DNA of 44,343 nucleotides from contig SVHP01000001.1 in the NCBI GenBank assembly GCA_015055735.1, positions 74,506 to 118,848 of the forward strand, written 5' to 3'. Made by a program: the position numbers and the translations under genes. Positions 24,520 through 33,075 of this stretch are shown one piece after another. Numbering within the stretch: the first letter of the stretch is position 1; every line of letters starts with the position of its first letter. A model generated the notes under the pieces. It made no database searches. It was not told where the DNA came from and worked only from the letters and a program-made list of their open reading frames with translations. The stretch comes from Clostridiales bacterium. Its GTDB lineage: Bacteria > Bacillota > Clostridia > Christensenellales > Borkfalkiaceae.

Positions 24520-26406
24520 TTATTGCTTTGAAATTGCTTTGAATTTACAAGATGCTATACACATACCGCACTTAATACATTTTTGCGTATCGATTGTACG
24601 TGATGGAAGTTTATGACCTGCTGGCGTATAATCGGTCTTTAGAATTGCGTTAACAGGGCAATGTTTTTCGCATAGTCCACAACCGATACATTTTTCTTTA
24701 TCGATAACGTATTCCATAAGGTTTTTACAAACGTGAGCAGGACATTTTTTGTCAACGATATGCGCAACGTATTCGTCTCTAAAATGTTTAAGAGTCGATA
24801 ATACAGGATTTGGCGCAGTTTGACCTAAGCCACAAAGCGAATTGCTTCTAATATTATTTGCAAGTTCTTCTAATTTATCAAGGTCTTCTAAAGTGCCCTT
24901 TCCTTCTGTAATTCTCGTTAAAATTTCAAGCATTCTCTTTGTACCAATTCTACAAGGAGTACACTTACCACAAGATTCGTCACAAATAAATTCCATATAG
25001 AATTTTGCAACGTCAACCATACAGTTATCTTCGTCCATAACGATAGCGCCGCCAGAACCCATCATTGAACCACGAGCAACCAAGTTGTCGTAATCGATAG
25101 GACAATCTAAGTCTTCTTTAGTTAAGCAACCACCTGATGGACCACCCGTTTGAATAGCCTTAAATTCTTTACCGTCAGGAATACCACCACCGATATCGTA
25201 AATAAGTTCACGAAGCGTTGTACCCATAGGAATTTCAACAAGACCTACATTATTGATTTTTCCACCTAATGCAAAAACTTTAGTACCCTTGCTCTTTTCA
25301 GTACCGTTAGTAGCAAATTTTGAAGCGCCTTCTCTTAAAATATAAGGGATACAAGCAAGCGTTTCAACGTTGTTAATAATAGTAGGTTTTTGCCACAAGC
25401 CCTTAACTGCTGGGAATGGTGGACGTGGACGAGGCATACCACGTTGACCTTCTATTGAGTTTAGAAGTGCAGTTTCTTCACCGCAAACGAAAGCGCCTGC
25501 GCCTAAACGAACATGTACTCTAAACGAGAAATTAGTGCCTAAAATATTATCGCCAAGCAAGCCGATTTCTTCTGCCTTTTTGATAGCGAGTTTAAGCCTG
25601 TTAACTGCGATAGGATATTCAGCACGAACGTAGAAATAACCGTTTTGCGCGCCGATTGCATAACCTGCAATCATCATACCTTCGATAACGCCGAGTGGGT
25701 TACCTTCTAGGATAGATCTATCCATGAATGCACCTGGGTCCCCTTCGTCACCATTACATACTACGTATTTTTCACCATCTGGTTGAGCGTAAGCAAATTG
25801 CCATTTTCTACCCGTTGGGAAGCCTGCGCCACCACGGCCACGAATACCAGAATCTAAAACTTCTTTAATAACGTCTGCTCTATCCATAGAAAGTGCTTTT
25901 GCCAAACCTTGGAAAGCGCCTGCGCCTATACTTTCATCAATATTTTCAGGGTCTAAACTTCCACAGCCGTGAAGAGCGATTCTAACCTGCTTTTTATAGA
26001 AAGTAATATCGTCTTGTTTAGTAACCTTACTTAAAGTGTTAGGGTCTACGTATAAAAGTCTTTCAACCGTTTCCCCACCGATAAGGTCCTTTTCAACTAT
26101 TTCCTTAACGTCTGAAATTTGAACCATACGATAAAGAGTATCTTCTGGATAAATCTTTACGAAAGGACCTTGAGAACAGAAACCAAAACAACCTACTTGA
26201 TTGATAGTTGCCTTATCTTCTAGGTTGTATTCTTTAATCAACTTATTGAATTCTTCTAAAATTTCAGCTGAATTTGAAGATAAACAACCCGTACCACCAC
26301 ATAAAACTAAATGTCTTTTTCCATCTGCGCCAGTAAACTTAACGTCTAAACATTTTGCGCAATCATGAGAATACTTTTTTAATTGTTCAACGTTTTTAAT
26401 AACCAT
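24520..26406 (-). CDS. hydB: Bifurcating hydrogenase flavoprotein subunit HydB (NuoF-like)
   Basis: NADH- and FMN-binding subunit of the HydABC complex; 628 residues. A thioredoxin-like [2Fe-2S] domain with C36, C41, C73 and C77 comes first. A NuoF-like core follows with the FMN/NADH loop GIRGRGGAGFPTGRKW and the GAGAFVCGEETALLNSIEG block. The [4Fe-4S] site is ESCGKCTPCRIG, and two C-terminal ferredoxin clusters are CIGCGLCEKHC and CIKCGMCIASC. This extended form (NuoF plus extra clusters) is the hallmark of bifurcating hydrogenases and related formate dehydrogenases, not of complex I. It lies 5 bases after hydC. Confidence 0.96.
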   Translation of the reverse strand: MVIKNVEQLKKYSHDCAKCLDVKFTGADGKRHLVLCGGTGCLSSNSAEILEEFNKLIKEYNLEDKATINQVGCFGFCSQGPFVKIYPEDTLYRMVQISDVKEIVEKDLIGGETVERLLYVDPNTLSKVTKQDDITFYKKQVRIALHGCGSLDPENIDESIGAGAFQGLAKALSMDRADVIKEVLDSGIRGRGGAGFPTGRKWQFAYAQPDGEKYVVCNGDEGDPGAFMDRSILEGNPLGVIEGMMIAGYAIGAQNGYFYVRAEYPIAVNRLKLAIKKAEEIGLLGDNILGTNFSFRVHVRLGAGAFVCGEETALLNSIEGQRGMPRPRPPFPAVKGLWQKPTIINNVETLACIPYILREGASKFATNGTEKSKGTKVFALGGKINNVGLVEIPMGTTLRELIYDIGGGIPDGKEFKAIQTGGPSGGCLTKEDLDCPIDYDNLVARGSMMGSGGAIVMDEDNCMVDVAKFYMEFICDESCGKCTPCRIGTKRMLEILTRITEGKGTLEDLDKLEELANNIRSNSLCGLGQTAPNPVLSTLKHFRDEYVAHIVDKKCPAHVCKNLMEYVIDKEKCIGCGLCEKHCPVNAILKTDYTPAGHKLPSRTIDTQKCIKCGMCIASCKFKAISKQ

Positions 26407-26411
26407 AAGTC

Positions 26412-26894
26412 TTAAACCCCCATAGCCCTGTATTCTTCTACGATTTTACCAATTGCATCAACTGAAACTTTTGGATAAACCTTACCGTTAATAGTAACGG
26501 CTGGAGCAATACCACAAGCACCGATACAACGCAACGCGTCTAGCGTAAACATACCGTCTTCTGTCGTTTCGCCAGGTTTAATACCTAAAATTTCAGAAAA
26601 CTTATCGATTACTTGTTGTGCGCCTTTTACATAACAAGCAGTTCCTAAACAACAACCGATTACGTATTTTCCCTTTGGTTTCAAAGAGAAGAATGAATAA
26701 AAGGTTACTACGCCGTAAATATCGGCAACCGAAACACCCGTTCTATCAGAAACTATTTCTTGTACATCTAGTGGAATATAACCATATTCTTTTTGAATGT
26801 CAGAAAGAATCATCATAAGTGGGGTAGGTTGGTCGATATACCTGTCGCAAATTTCGTTGATCTTTGCAACTGCTAAATCACTTAAATGAGCCAT
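26412..26894 (-). CDS. hydC: Bifurcating hydrogenase subunit HydC (NuoE-like)
   Basis: Thioredoxin-fold [2Fe-2S] subunit, 160 residues, homologous to NuoE. A helical N-terminus (LMMILSDIQKEYGYIP) precedes the family block GVVTFYSFF. The cluster cysteines lie in CCLGTACYVKGA and ALRCIGACGIAP. GGGAGG precedes the ATG. It is the first gene of hydCBA and sits under a full-consensus promoter with an internal palindrome. Confidence 0.95.
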   Translation of the reverse strand: MAHLSDLAVAKINEICDRYIDQPTPLMMILSDIQKEYGYIPLDVQEIVSDRTGVSVADIYGVVTFYSFFSLKPKGKYVIGCCLGTACYVKGAQQVIDKFSEILGIKPGETTEDGMFTLDALRCIGACGIAPAVTINGKVYPKVSVDAIGKIVEEYRAMGV

Positions 26895-26954
26895 TTTTTT
26901 GCCTCCCTAATACTGTAATTTATAATAAAAATTTTTTATTTTTACCAAATATAT

Positions 26955-26983
26955 ATTATATATCAATCAGTCTTGATTGTCAA
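26955..26983 (-). promoter_or_regulatory. Promoter of hydCBA with palindrome in the spacer
   Basis: Minus strand TTGACA (26983-26978), 17-base spacer, TATAAT (26960-26955), all consensus. The spacer contains a perfect inverted repeat, CAATCA-GTCT-TGATTG (26964-26979), also overlapping the -35. It is well placed for a repressor. It does not match the Rex operator (TTGTTAANNNNTTAACAA-like) closely. Confidence 0.75.
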
Positions 26984-27044
26984 TACAAAAAGTCGTTTTT
27001 TTGTTTTTATGCTTAGATATTTTATGTAACTATAAAATTTAGCA

Positions 27045-28430
27045 TTATTTTCCGTTAATCATATCGTCGATTGCTTTGGCGGCAGTTTTACCTGCGCCCA
27101 TTGCTAAAATAACGGTTGCAGCGCCGGTAACTGCGTCGCCACCTGCATAAACTGCTTGAACTGAAGTTGCACCGTTTTCATCGGTAATAATACCACCGTG
27201 CTTATTAACTTCAAGACCTTCAGTAGTAGATTTGATAAGTGGGTTTGGAGAAGTACCAAGCGCCATAATAACTACGTCTGCTTCGATATCGAAATCGCTA
27301 CCTTCAACGGCAACAGGACGACGACGACCTGATGCATCAGGCTCGCCAAGTTCCATCTTAATACAAGTACAAGAACTTACCCAACCATTTTCATCACCGT
27401 TAATTTTAACAGGATTTGTCAATAGGTCAAAGATAATTCCTTCTTCCATAGCGTGTTCAACTTCTTCTTTTCTTGCAGGAAGTTCGTCTAAAGTTCTTCT
27501 ATAAACGATATGAACGTCGCCACCCAAACGCTTAGCGCATCTAGCAGCGTCCATAGCAACGTTTCCGCCGCCAACTACAACTACTTTTGTTCCACGCTTA
27601 ATTGGGGTTGAAGCATTTTCCTTATACGCTTTCATTAAGTTAATTCTAGTTAAGAATTCGTTTGCTGAATATACGCCGTTCAAGTTTTCACCAGGGATAT
27701 TCATAAACTTAGGAAGACCTGCGCCCGAGCCAACGAACACTGCCTTAAAGCCGTATTCAGCGATAAGTTCGTCAATAGAAACGACTTTACCGATAACCAT
27801 ATTGGTTTCAATCTTAACGCCCAAGTCTTTTAAGGTATCAATTTCCTTTTGAACGATACTCTTTGGAAGTCTAAATTCAGGGATACCGTAAACCAAAACG
27901 CCACCTGCTAAGTGGAAAGCTTCAAACACGGTCACTTCATAGCCTTTCTTTGCTAAATCCCCTGCGCAAGTTAAACCCGATGGACCAGAACCAACTACGG
28001 CAACTTTAATGCCGTTAGATTGTGGTTTAACAGGCTTTTCTTTGCAGTTAGCATTGTGATAATCGGCAACAAATCTTTCTAATCTACCGATAGCAACAGG
28101 TTCGCCCTTAATACCACGGATACAATACTTTTCGCATTGAGATTCTTGTGGACAAACACGACCACAAACTGCAGGAAGAGATGAAGATTCAGAAATGATT
28201 TGGTAGGCTTCTTCAAAAGCGCCTTCTTTAACCTTTGCGATAAACTCAGGGATATGTACCATAACAGGACAACCACCTACGCAAGGTTTATTCTTACAGT
28301 TTAAGCATCTTTCAGCTTCGTCCATTGCTTGTTCAGGCGTATACCCTAAAGCAACTTCATCAAAGTTTTTATTTCTAACGTCTGCCTCTTGATGTGGCAT
28401 AGGATTTTTCTTTAACGACATATTAGGCAT
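27045..28430 (-). CDS. nfnB: NfnB, NADPH-binding subunit of bifurcating transhydrogenase
   Basis: Large subunit of NADH-dependent reduced ferredoxin:NADP+ oxidoreductase; 461 residues, like the glutamate synthase small subunit family. The N-terminal double [4Fe-4S] domain reads CLNCKNKPCVGGC and VCGRVCPQESQCEKYC. The first dinucleotide fold is VAVVGSGPSGLTCAGDLAK (b-FAD), the second VVVGGGNVAMDAARCAKR (NADPH). The neighbouring nfnA, 2 bases upstream, makes Nfn far more likely than glutamate synthase; no GltB-like large subunit is present. The ribosome site lies inside the end of nfnA. Nfn balances NADH, NADPH and ferredoxin pools, complementing HydABC. Confidence 0.92.
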   Translation of the reverse strand: MPNMSLKKNPMPHQEADVRNKNFDEVALGYTPEQAMDEAERCLNCKNKPCVGGCPVMVHIPEFIAKVKEGAFEEAYQIISESSSLPAVCGRVCPQESQCEKYCIRGIKGEPVAIGRLERFVADYHNANCKEKPVKPQSNGIKVAVVGSGPSGLTCAGDLAKKGYEVTVFEAFHLAGGVLVYGIPEFRLPKSIVQKEIDTLKDLGVKIETNMVIGKVVSIDELIAEYGFKAVFVGSGAGLPKFMNIPGENLNGVYSANEFLTRINLMKAYKENASTPIKRGTKVVVVGGGNVAMDAARCAKRLGGDVHIVYRRTLDELPARKEEVEHAMEEGIIFDLLTNPVKINGDENGWVSSCTCIKMELGEPDASGRRRPVAVEGSDFDIEADVVIMALGTSPNPLIKSTTEGLEVNKHGGIITDENGATSVQAVYAGGDAVTGAATVILAMGAGKTAAKAIDDMINGK

Positions 28431-28432
28431 AA

Positions 28433-29275
28433 TTATTTAACCTCCTTTTTGAAAAGGTTGCAAGTTTCTTCGTACTTGTGTCTTTCCCATTCTTTATAAC
28501 TAGCACCACGTTTCATAGCCTCGTCAAAATCAACCAAGTGACCGTCGAATTCAGGGCCGTCAACGCACGCGAATTTAGTTTCGCCACCGACGCTTAAACG
28601 ACAACCACCACACATACCCGTTCCGTCTATCATGATAGGGTTCATACTAACGATGGTCTTTACATTGTATTCCTTTGTAAGTCTACAAACGAATTTCATC
28701 ATAATAACAGGTCCGATTGCAATAACTTCGTCGTAGTTTTCGCCACTTTCAATAAGGTTTTTAAGAGCGTCGGTAACAAGCCCTTTAGTTCCAGCCGTTC
28801 CATCGTCGCTCATCAAAACGTATTTATCACTAACAGATCTGAATTCGTCTTCTAGAATAACCAAGTCTTTACATCTAAAACCTACGATAGAATGAACTTC
28901 ACAGCCTTGTTCGTGAAGTTTTTTAGCAACAGGGTAAGCAATAGCGCAACCAACGCCACCGCCAACTACTGCGACCTTTTTAAGACCTTCGGTATGCGTT
29001 GCATTACCTAATGGACCAACGAAGTCAGCAACGCTATCCCCAACTTCTAATTGGTTAAGCGTATAAGTAGTAGCGCCAACGATTTGGAAAATAACGGCAA
29101 CAGTGCCCTTTTCTCTATCGTAATCAGCGACGGTTAGTGGAATTCTTTCGCCATCTTCAGTTGCTCTAATGATAACGAATTGACCAGCTTCAGCCTTTTT
29201 TGCAACGTAAGGCGCATAGACGTCAATTCTAGTTACCGTTGGGTTTAGAACTTTTTTGTCAACAATTTTGAACAT
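28433..29275 (-). CDS. nfnA: NfnA, NADH-binding subunit of bifurcating transhydrogenase
   Basis: Small subunit of NfnAB, 280 residues, related to the dihydroorotate dehydrogenase electron-transfer subunit. A beta-barrel FAD domain with RIPLTVADYD comes first. A Rossmann NAD(H) domain with VAVVGGGVGCAIAYPVAK follows, then a C-terminal [2Fe-2S] site in GMCGGCRLSVGGETKFACVDGPEF. The frame extends 19 codons upstream, but the ATG at 29275 has AAGGAG seven bases before it and begins the conserved MFKIVDKKVLNP, so it is used. A leader hairpin and a promoter lie upstream. Confidence 0.93.
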   Translation of the reverse strand: MFKIVDKKVLNPTVTRIDVYAPYVAKKAEAGQFVIIRATEDGERIPLTVADYDREKGTVAVIFQIVGATTYTLNQLEVGDSVADFVGPLGNATHTEGLKKVAVVGGGVGCAIAYPVAKKLHEQGCEVHSIVGFRCKDLVILEDEFRSVSDKYVLMSDDGTAGTKGLVTDALKNLIESGENYDEVIAIGPVIMMKFVCRLTKEYNVKTIVSMNPIMIDGTGMCGGCRLSVGGETKFACVDGPEFDGHLVDFDEAMKRGASYKEWERHKYEETCNLFKKEVK

Positions 29276-29297
29276 ATTATCTCCTTTTATGATAATA

Positions 29298-29325
29298 GGC
29301 TGTTTGGGTTTATTTCGAAACAGCC
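29298..29325 (-). promoter_or_regulatory. Hairpin in the nfnAB leader
   Basis: GGCTGTTT and AAACAGCC (29298-29305 with 29318-29325) form an 8-bp stem in the transcribed leader, about 20 bases before the nfnA ribosome site. No T run follows on the minus strand, so it is not an obvious terminator. It may affect message stability or act in read-through control. Confidence 0.4.
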
Positions 29326-29352
29326 GATGCAATATATTTAAATACTAAATAT

Positions 29353-29381
29353 ATCCTATCATATTTATAATTTTCTTTCAA
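29353..29381 (-). promoter_or_regulatory. Promoter of nfnAB
   Basis: Minus strand TTGAAA (29381-29376), 17-base spacer, TAGGAT (29358-29353). The spacing is good and both hexamers are near consensus. It lies between the glnN stop and nfnA. Confidence 0.6.
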
Positions 29382-29401
29382 CCTTTTTTTGCACTTTTTC
29401 T

Positions 29402-31501
29402 CTAATATTTTACACTGTATAAAATATCTTCGTAAGTTGGGAATTTGATATACTCTTTACCCATCAATAATTCCATTTTATCGGCGTAATTTCTTAACTC
29501 TTGCATTTCTTTAAGCAAGACGTTTTTGCTATATTTTGCCTTTTTTAAATTATCCCAAATCTTTTGGTATTTTTTGATATTTTCGGTAAGCTTTTCAAGC
29601 TTTTCAAAAAAACCGTCCGACAAGGTAGCTAAGCGATTTAGCACGTCTTGTTCAAGCCTTGACGAAATATCTTTTGAATATTGCCTTTTAAGATTGATTT
29701 CGTTAAGCAAAAAGGCTTGGTAAGATATAATTGCAGGAACTATATGCTTTCTAGCAATATCGATGCAAGTCAAGGCTTCGATATTGATAATATTCGCATA
29801 ATTTTCAAGCAAAATTTCCATTCTTGAATGAATTTCGTTTTTAGACAATACTCTATGTCTTTCAAACAACTCCACGTTCTTTTGTTGGGTATAAAGAGGA
29901 AGGGCGTCGACCGTAGATTTTAAGTTTAATAATCCACGCCTTTTGGCTTCAGCTTGCCATTCTTTAGAATAGTTGTTACCACTGAACAATATGCGTTTAT
30001 GCTCTTTTATGCTTGATGCAATAAGCTTATTAAGTTCAACGTTAAAATTGTCGGCATTTTCAAGTCTATCGGCAAATTCTTTCAATTCGTCGGCAACTAT
30101 GGTGTTTATAATAAAGTTTGGACAAGCGATATTTGTTGACGAGCCAACCATTCTGAACTCAAATTTATTACCCGTAAAAGCAAACGGCGAAGTTCTATTT
30201 CTATCGGTCGAATCCTTTGGAATAGGTGGAAGAACCGAAACGCCTATTTTTAGTTCGGATTTTTTCTTTGCATTATATAACGAACCACTCTCTATGGCTG
30301 ATAAAACGCCTTCTAACTCTTCGCCAAGATATATTGAAATAATTGCAGGTGGCGCTTCGTCTGCCCCTAGTCTATGGTCGTTCCCAGCCGATGCAACGCT
30401 AATTCTCAACAAATCTTGATGTTTATCAACTGCTGATATTACAGCCACTAAGAACAATAAAAATTGTGCGTTTTCACTAGGCGTTGCGCCTGGGTCTAAA
30501 AGGTTTTCGTTAGTATCAGTACTAATCGACCAGTTATCGTGCTTACCACTACCGTTAACCGATGCGAAAGGTTTTTCGTGCAATAAACACACTAAACCGT
30601 GTCTATTCGCAACGCTCTTCATCAATTCCATAGTGAGTTGGTTTTGATCCGATGCGATATTTATAGAAGTAAATACGGGCGCTAATTCGTGTTGAGCAGG
30701 CGCAACTTCGTTATGTTTGGTTTTCGCATACACGCCCAACTTCCACAATTCTTGGTCTAGCTCTTTCATAAACGCCGAAACTCTAGACTTGATTGCGCCG
30801 TAATAATGGTCTTCAAGTTCTTGTCCCTTAGCAGGCCTAGCGCCGAAAAGCGTTCTTCCACAATGAATTAAATCAAGTCGCTTTTCGTATACGCTTTTAT
30901 CAATCAAAAAGTATTCTTGTTCAGAGCCACAAGTTGGCGTAACTTTTTTAACGTTAGTTTTTCCAAACAACTTTAATATTCTTAAAGCTTGAGTATTAAA
31001 GGCTTCAAGCGAACGAAGTAAAGGCGTCTTTTTATCTAGCGCTTCTCCACCGTACGAACAAAAGGCAGTAGGGATATATAGACTGCCGTCCTTAACGAAA
31101 GCGTAAGAAGTTGGGTCCCAAGCAGTATATCCCCTTGCTTCAAAAGTAGCCCTTAACCCACCAGACGGGAAACTTGACGCATCAGATTCACCTTTAACGA
31201 GCGACTTTTCCGAGAATTTCATAATAACTTCACTTTCGCCAAACGGCTCGATAAAACTATCGTGTTTTTCAGCGGTAATACCCGTCATCGGCTGAAACCA
31301 ATGGGTAAAGTGAGTAGCGCCCTTTTCAATAGCCCACTCTTTCATGACCGAAGCAACGCATTTTGCACTGTCGTGTGATAAAGGCGTGCCGTCTTCAATA
31401 GCACGGCGAACTGCCTTATACGCTTCTTTTGGAAGGCGTTCTTTCATCACCTTATCGTTAAACACCATCGACCCGAAAATTTCAGGAATATTTTGTATCA
31501 T
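29402..31501 (-). CDS. glnN: Glutamine synthetase type III
   Basis: ATP-dependent ligase of ammonia to glutamate, GSIII family; 699 residues, typical and much longer than GSI. It begins IPEIFGSMVFND as in the family. GSIII blocks include THFTHWFQPMTGITAEKHDSF, the metal-ligand stretch KTKHNEVAPAQHELAP, VNGSGKHDNWS and AGNDHRLGADEAPPAI. A C-terminal helical extension of about 150 residues is present. AAGGAG precedes the ATG. It lies 44 bases after the glycerate kinase gene and could be the last gene of that transcript. GSIII is common in Bacteroidota and Clostridia. Confidence 0.95.
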   Translation of the reverse strand: MIQNIPEIFGSMVFNDKVMKERLPKEAYKAVRRAIEDGTPLSHDSAKCVASVMKEWAIEKGATHFTHWFQPMTGITAEKHDSFIEPFGESEVIMKFSEKSLVKGESDASSFPSGGLRATFEARGYTAWDPTSYAFVKDGSLYIPTAFCSYGGEALDKKTPLLRSLEAFNTQALRILKLFGKTNVKKVTPTCGSEQEYFLIDKSVYEKRLDLIHCGRTLFGARPAKGQELEDHYYGAIKSRVSAFMKELDQELWKLGVYAKTKHNEVAPAQHELAPVFTSINIASDQNQLTMELMKSVANRHGLVCLLHEKPFASVNGSGKHDNWSISTDTNENLLDPGATPSENAQFLLFLVAVISAVDKHQDLLRISVASAGNDHRLGADEAPPAIISIYLGEELEGVLSAIESGSLYNAKKKSELKIGVSVLPPIPKDSTDRNRTSPFAFTGNKFEFRMVGSSTNIACPNFIINTIVADELKEFADRLENADNFNVELNKLIASSIKEHKRILFSGNNYSKEWQAEAKRRGLLNLKSTVDALPLYTQQKNVELFERHRVLSKNEIHSRMEILLENYANIINIEALTCIDIARKHIVPAIISYQAFLLNEINLKRQYSKDISSRLEQDVLNRLATLSDGFFEKLEKLTENIKKYQKIWDNLKKAKYSKNVLLKEMQELRNYADKMELLMGKEYIKFPTYEDILYSVKY

Positions 31502-31545
31502 ATTTTCTCCTTAAAACCTTTTGTATCCTACACTTGTTTATCGTT

Positions 31546-32673
31546 TTATATTTTCAAAGTTCTTAAAATATTATCCATAGTAAAGGTTAAATTTTCTTTA
31601 CTAAAATTTCTACTAATAGAAAAATCTTGTGGCATCTTATTTATGGCAAAAATTGCGCTGACACCTTGCTCGTAAGCAAGCGAAAGTTCTCCGTCAGCTC
31701 CACCGACTACTGCTATAACAGGAACACCTTGTTGCTTTGCCTTTCTAGCAACGCCAATAACGACTTTACCACTTAAACTTTGGCTATCGATTTTACCTTC
31801 GCCAGTAAAAATCAAGTCGGCATCGCTAATCACCTTATCGAAAGACACGGTATTTAGCACTATATCTATTCCCATATCAAGTTTAGCGCCGAAAAATGCG
31901 ACCATACCAGCCCCCATGGCGCCAGCAGCGCCACCGCCACTTAAGTTAGATAAATCGACACCCAACTTATCGTTAACCAAATCGCAAATGTGTTTTACTC
32001 CGTCGTCCAAAAACTCAACCATTTCGGGATCTGCACCCTTTTGTGGAGCAAACACTTTTGATGCGCCCCTTTCACCACAAGGTGGATTATTTATATCGCA
32101 CATAACTTGTATTTCAACACCCTTTAATTTAGGGTCAATCGAACTAATATCAAAGTCATAAACGCCCTTTAACGAGCCACCAGTCGGTACGAAAGCTTTT
32201 CCGTCTTTATCGATAAACTTAACGCCACAAGCCGATGCAACGCCACAGCCTAAGTCGTTAGTACAAGACCCACCAAGCCCTACTATTATCTTTTTCACAC
32301 CTTTATTTACAGCGTCAAGCATAAGTTCACCCACGCCGTAAGTAGTCGTTTTTAACGGATTTTTTCTATCTTCAACCATAGGAAGACCTGCGCATACAGC
32401 CATTTCAATAACTGCAGTTTGACCGTTATTGATTAAACCGTAATAGCCTTGCATATCTTCAAAATATGGATTTTTACAATTTACATAAACCTTTTCGCCA
32501 CCTAACGCAGTCAAAAAGCAATCCACACTGCCTTCTCCACCGTCTGCAACGGGTATGCTTTTAACTAAAGCATCGGGAAAAAACTTTGCAATTCTATCTT
32601 GCATAATTTGACAAATTTGGCTTGAAGATAGCGTCCCCTTAAAAGAATCGGGAATAAGAACAAATTTTTTCAT
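31546..32673 (-). CDS. glxK: Glycerate 2-kinase
   Basis: ATP-dependent kinase of the GarK/GlxK family that phosphorylates D-glycerate, usually to 2-phosphoglycerate; 375 residues. Family blocks are VLIPDSFKGTLSS at the start, IPVADGGEGSVDCFL (near 43), GLGGSCTNDLGCGVA (near 133) and the C-terminal SGGGAAGAMGAG and FTGEGKIDSQS. Twelve bases after mgsA and in line with an MFS transporter, so a small operon for uptake or salvage of a three-carbon acid is likely. Confidence 0.93.
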   Translation of the reverse strand: MKKFVLIPDSFKGTLSSSQICQIMQDRIAKFFPDALVKSIPVADGGEGSVDCFLTALGGEKVYVNCKNPYFEDMQGYYGLINNGQTAVIEMAVCAGLPMVEDRKNPLKTTTYGVGELMLDAVNKGVKKIIVGLGGSCTNDLGCGVASACGVKFIDKDGKAFVPTGGSLKGVYDFDISSIDPKLKGVEIQVMCDINNPPCGERGASKVFAPQKGADPEMVEFLDDGVKHICDLVNDKLGVDLSNLSGGGAAGAMGAGMVAFFGAKLDMGIDIVLNTVSFDKVISDADLIFTGEGKIDSQSLSGKVVIGVARKAKQQGVPVIAVVGGADGELSLAYEQGVSAIFAINKMPQDFSISRNFSKENLTFTMDNILRTLKI

Positions 32674-32685
32674 TTTTACTCCTAA

Positions 32686-33072
32686 TTATTTTAACATAAG
32701 TGGCGAGTGAATAACTAGGTCGGCAGTTGCAACGTTAGTTGCAATAGCGACATCGTAAACGTTAGCAATTCTCAATAGCGCCTTAACGTCAGGGTCGTGT
32801 GGTTGGGCTTGAAGTGGATCGCAAAAGAAAACCACTAAATCTATTTCGCCTTGAGCAACCAATGCGCCTATTTGTTGGTCACCACCTAACGGACCCGATA
32901 AATACCCAAATACTTGTAGTCCGGTTGCTTCAGAAATTCTTTTAGAAGTAGTACCCGTACCACAAAGCGAATAATTTTTCAAAATTTCTTTATTCTTTTT
33001 TGCCCACTCGATTATTTCAGGTTTTTTATTATCGTGAGCGATAAGAGCAATCTTTTTAACTTTTCTTTCCAT
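32686..33072 (-). CDS. mgsA: Methylglyoxal synthase
   Basis: Converts dihydroxyacetone phosphate to methylglyoxal and phosphate, bypassing lower glycolysis when phosphate is limiting or sugar phosphates accumulate; 128 residues. The fold starts KIALIAHDNKKPEIIEWA. The phosphate-binding and catalytic region is LSGPLGGDQQIGALVAQ, with the further active-site stretch FFCDPLQAQPHDPD. It sits between the transporter (3 bases apart) and glycerate kinase (12 bases apart), tightly co-transcribed. Confidence 0.95.
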   Translation of the reverse strand: MERKVKKIALIAHDNKKPEIIEWAKKNKEILKNYSLCGTGTTSKRISEATGLQVFGYLSGPLGGDQQIGALVAQGEIDLVVFFCDPLQAQPHDPDVKALLRIANVYDVAIATNVATADLVIHSPLMLK

Positions 33073-33075
33073 AAT

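Noticed and set aside
27045-28430. Glutamate synthase small subunit (GltD)
   Set aside because: The adjacent nfnA gene and absence of a GltB large subunit favour NfnB, despite the family resemblance and the nearby glutamine synthetase.
29276-29332. Longer nfnA start
   Set aside because: It would translate the leader hairpin; the ATG at 29275 has a strong ribosome site and the family start.
29973-30419. 148-codon frame opposite glnN
   Set aside because: Antisense within a fully conserved GSIII gene; low-complexity Ser/Leu translation typical of shadow frames.
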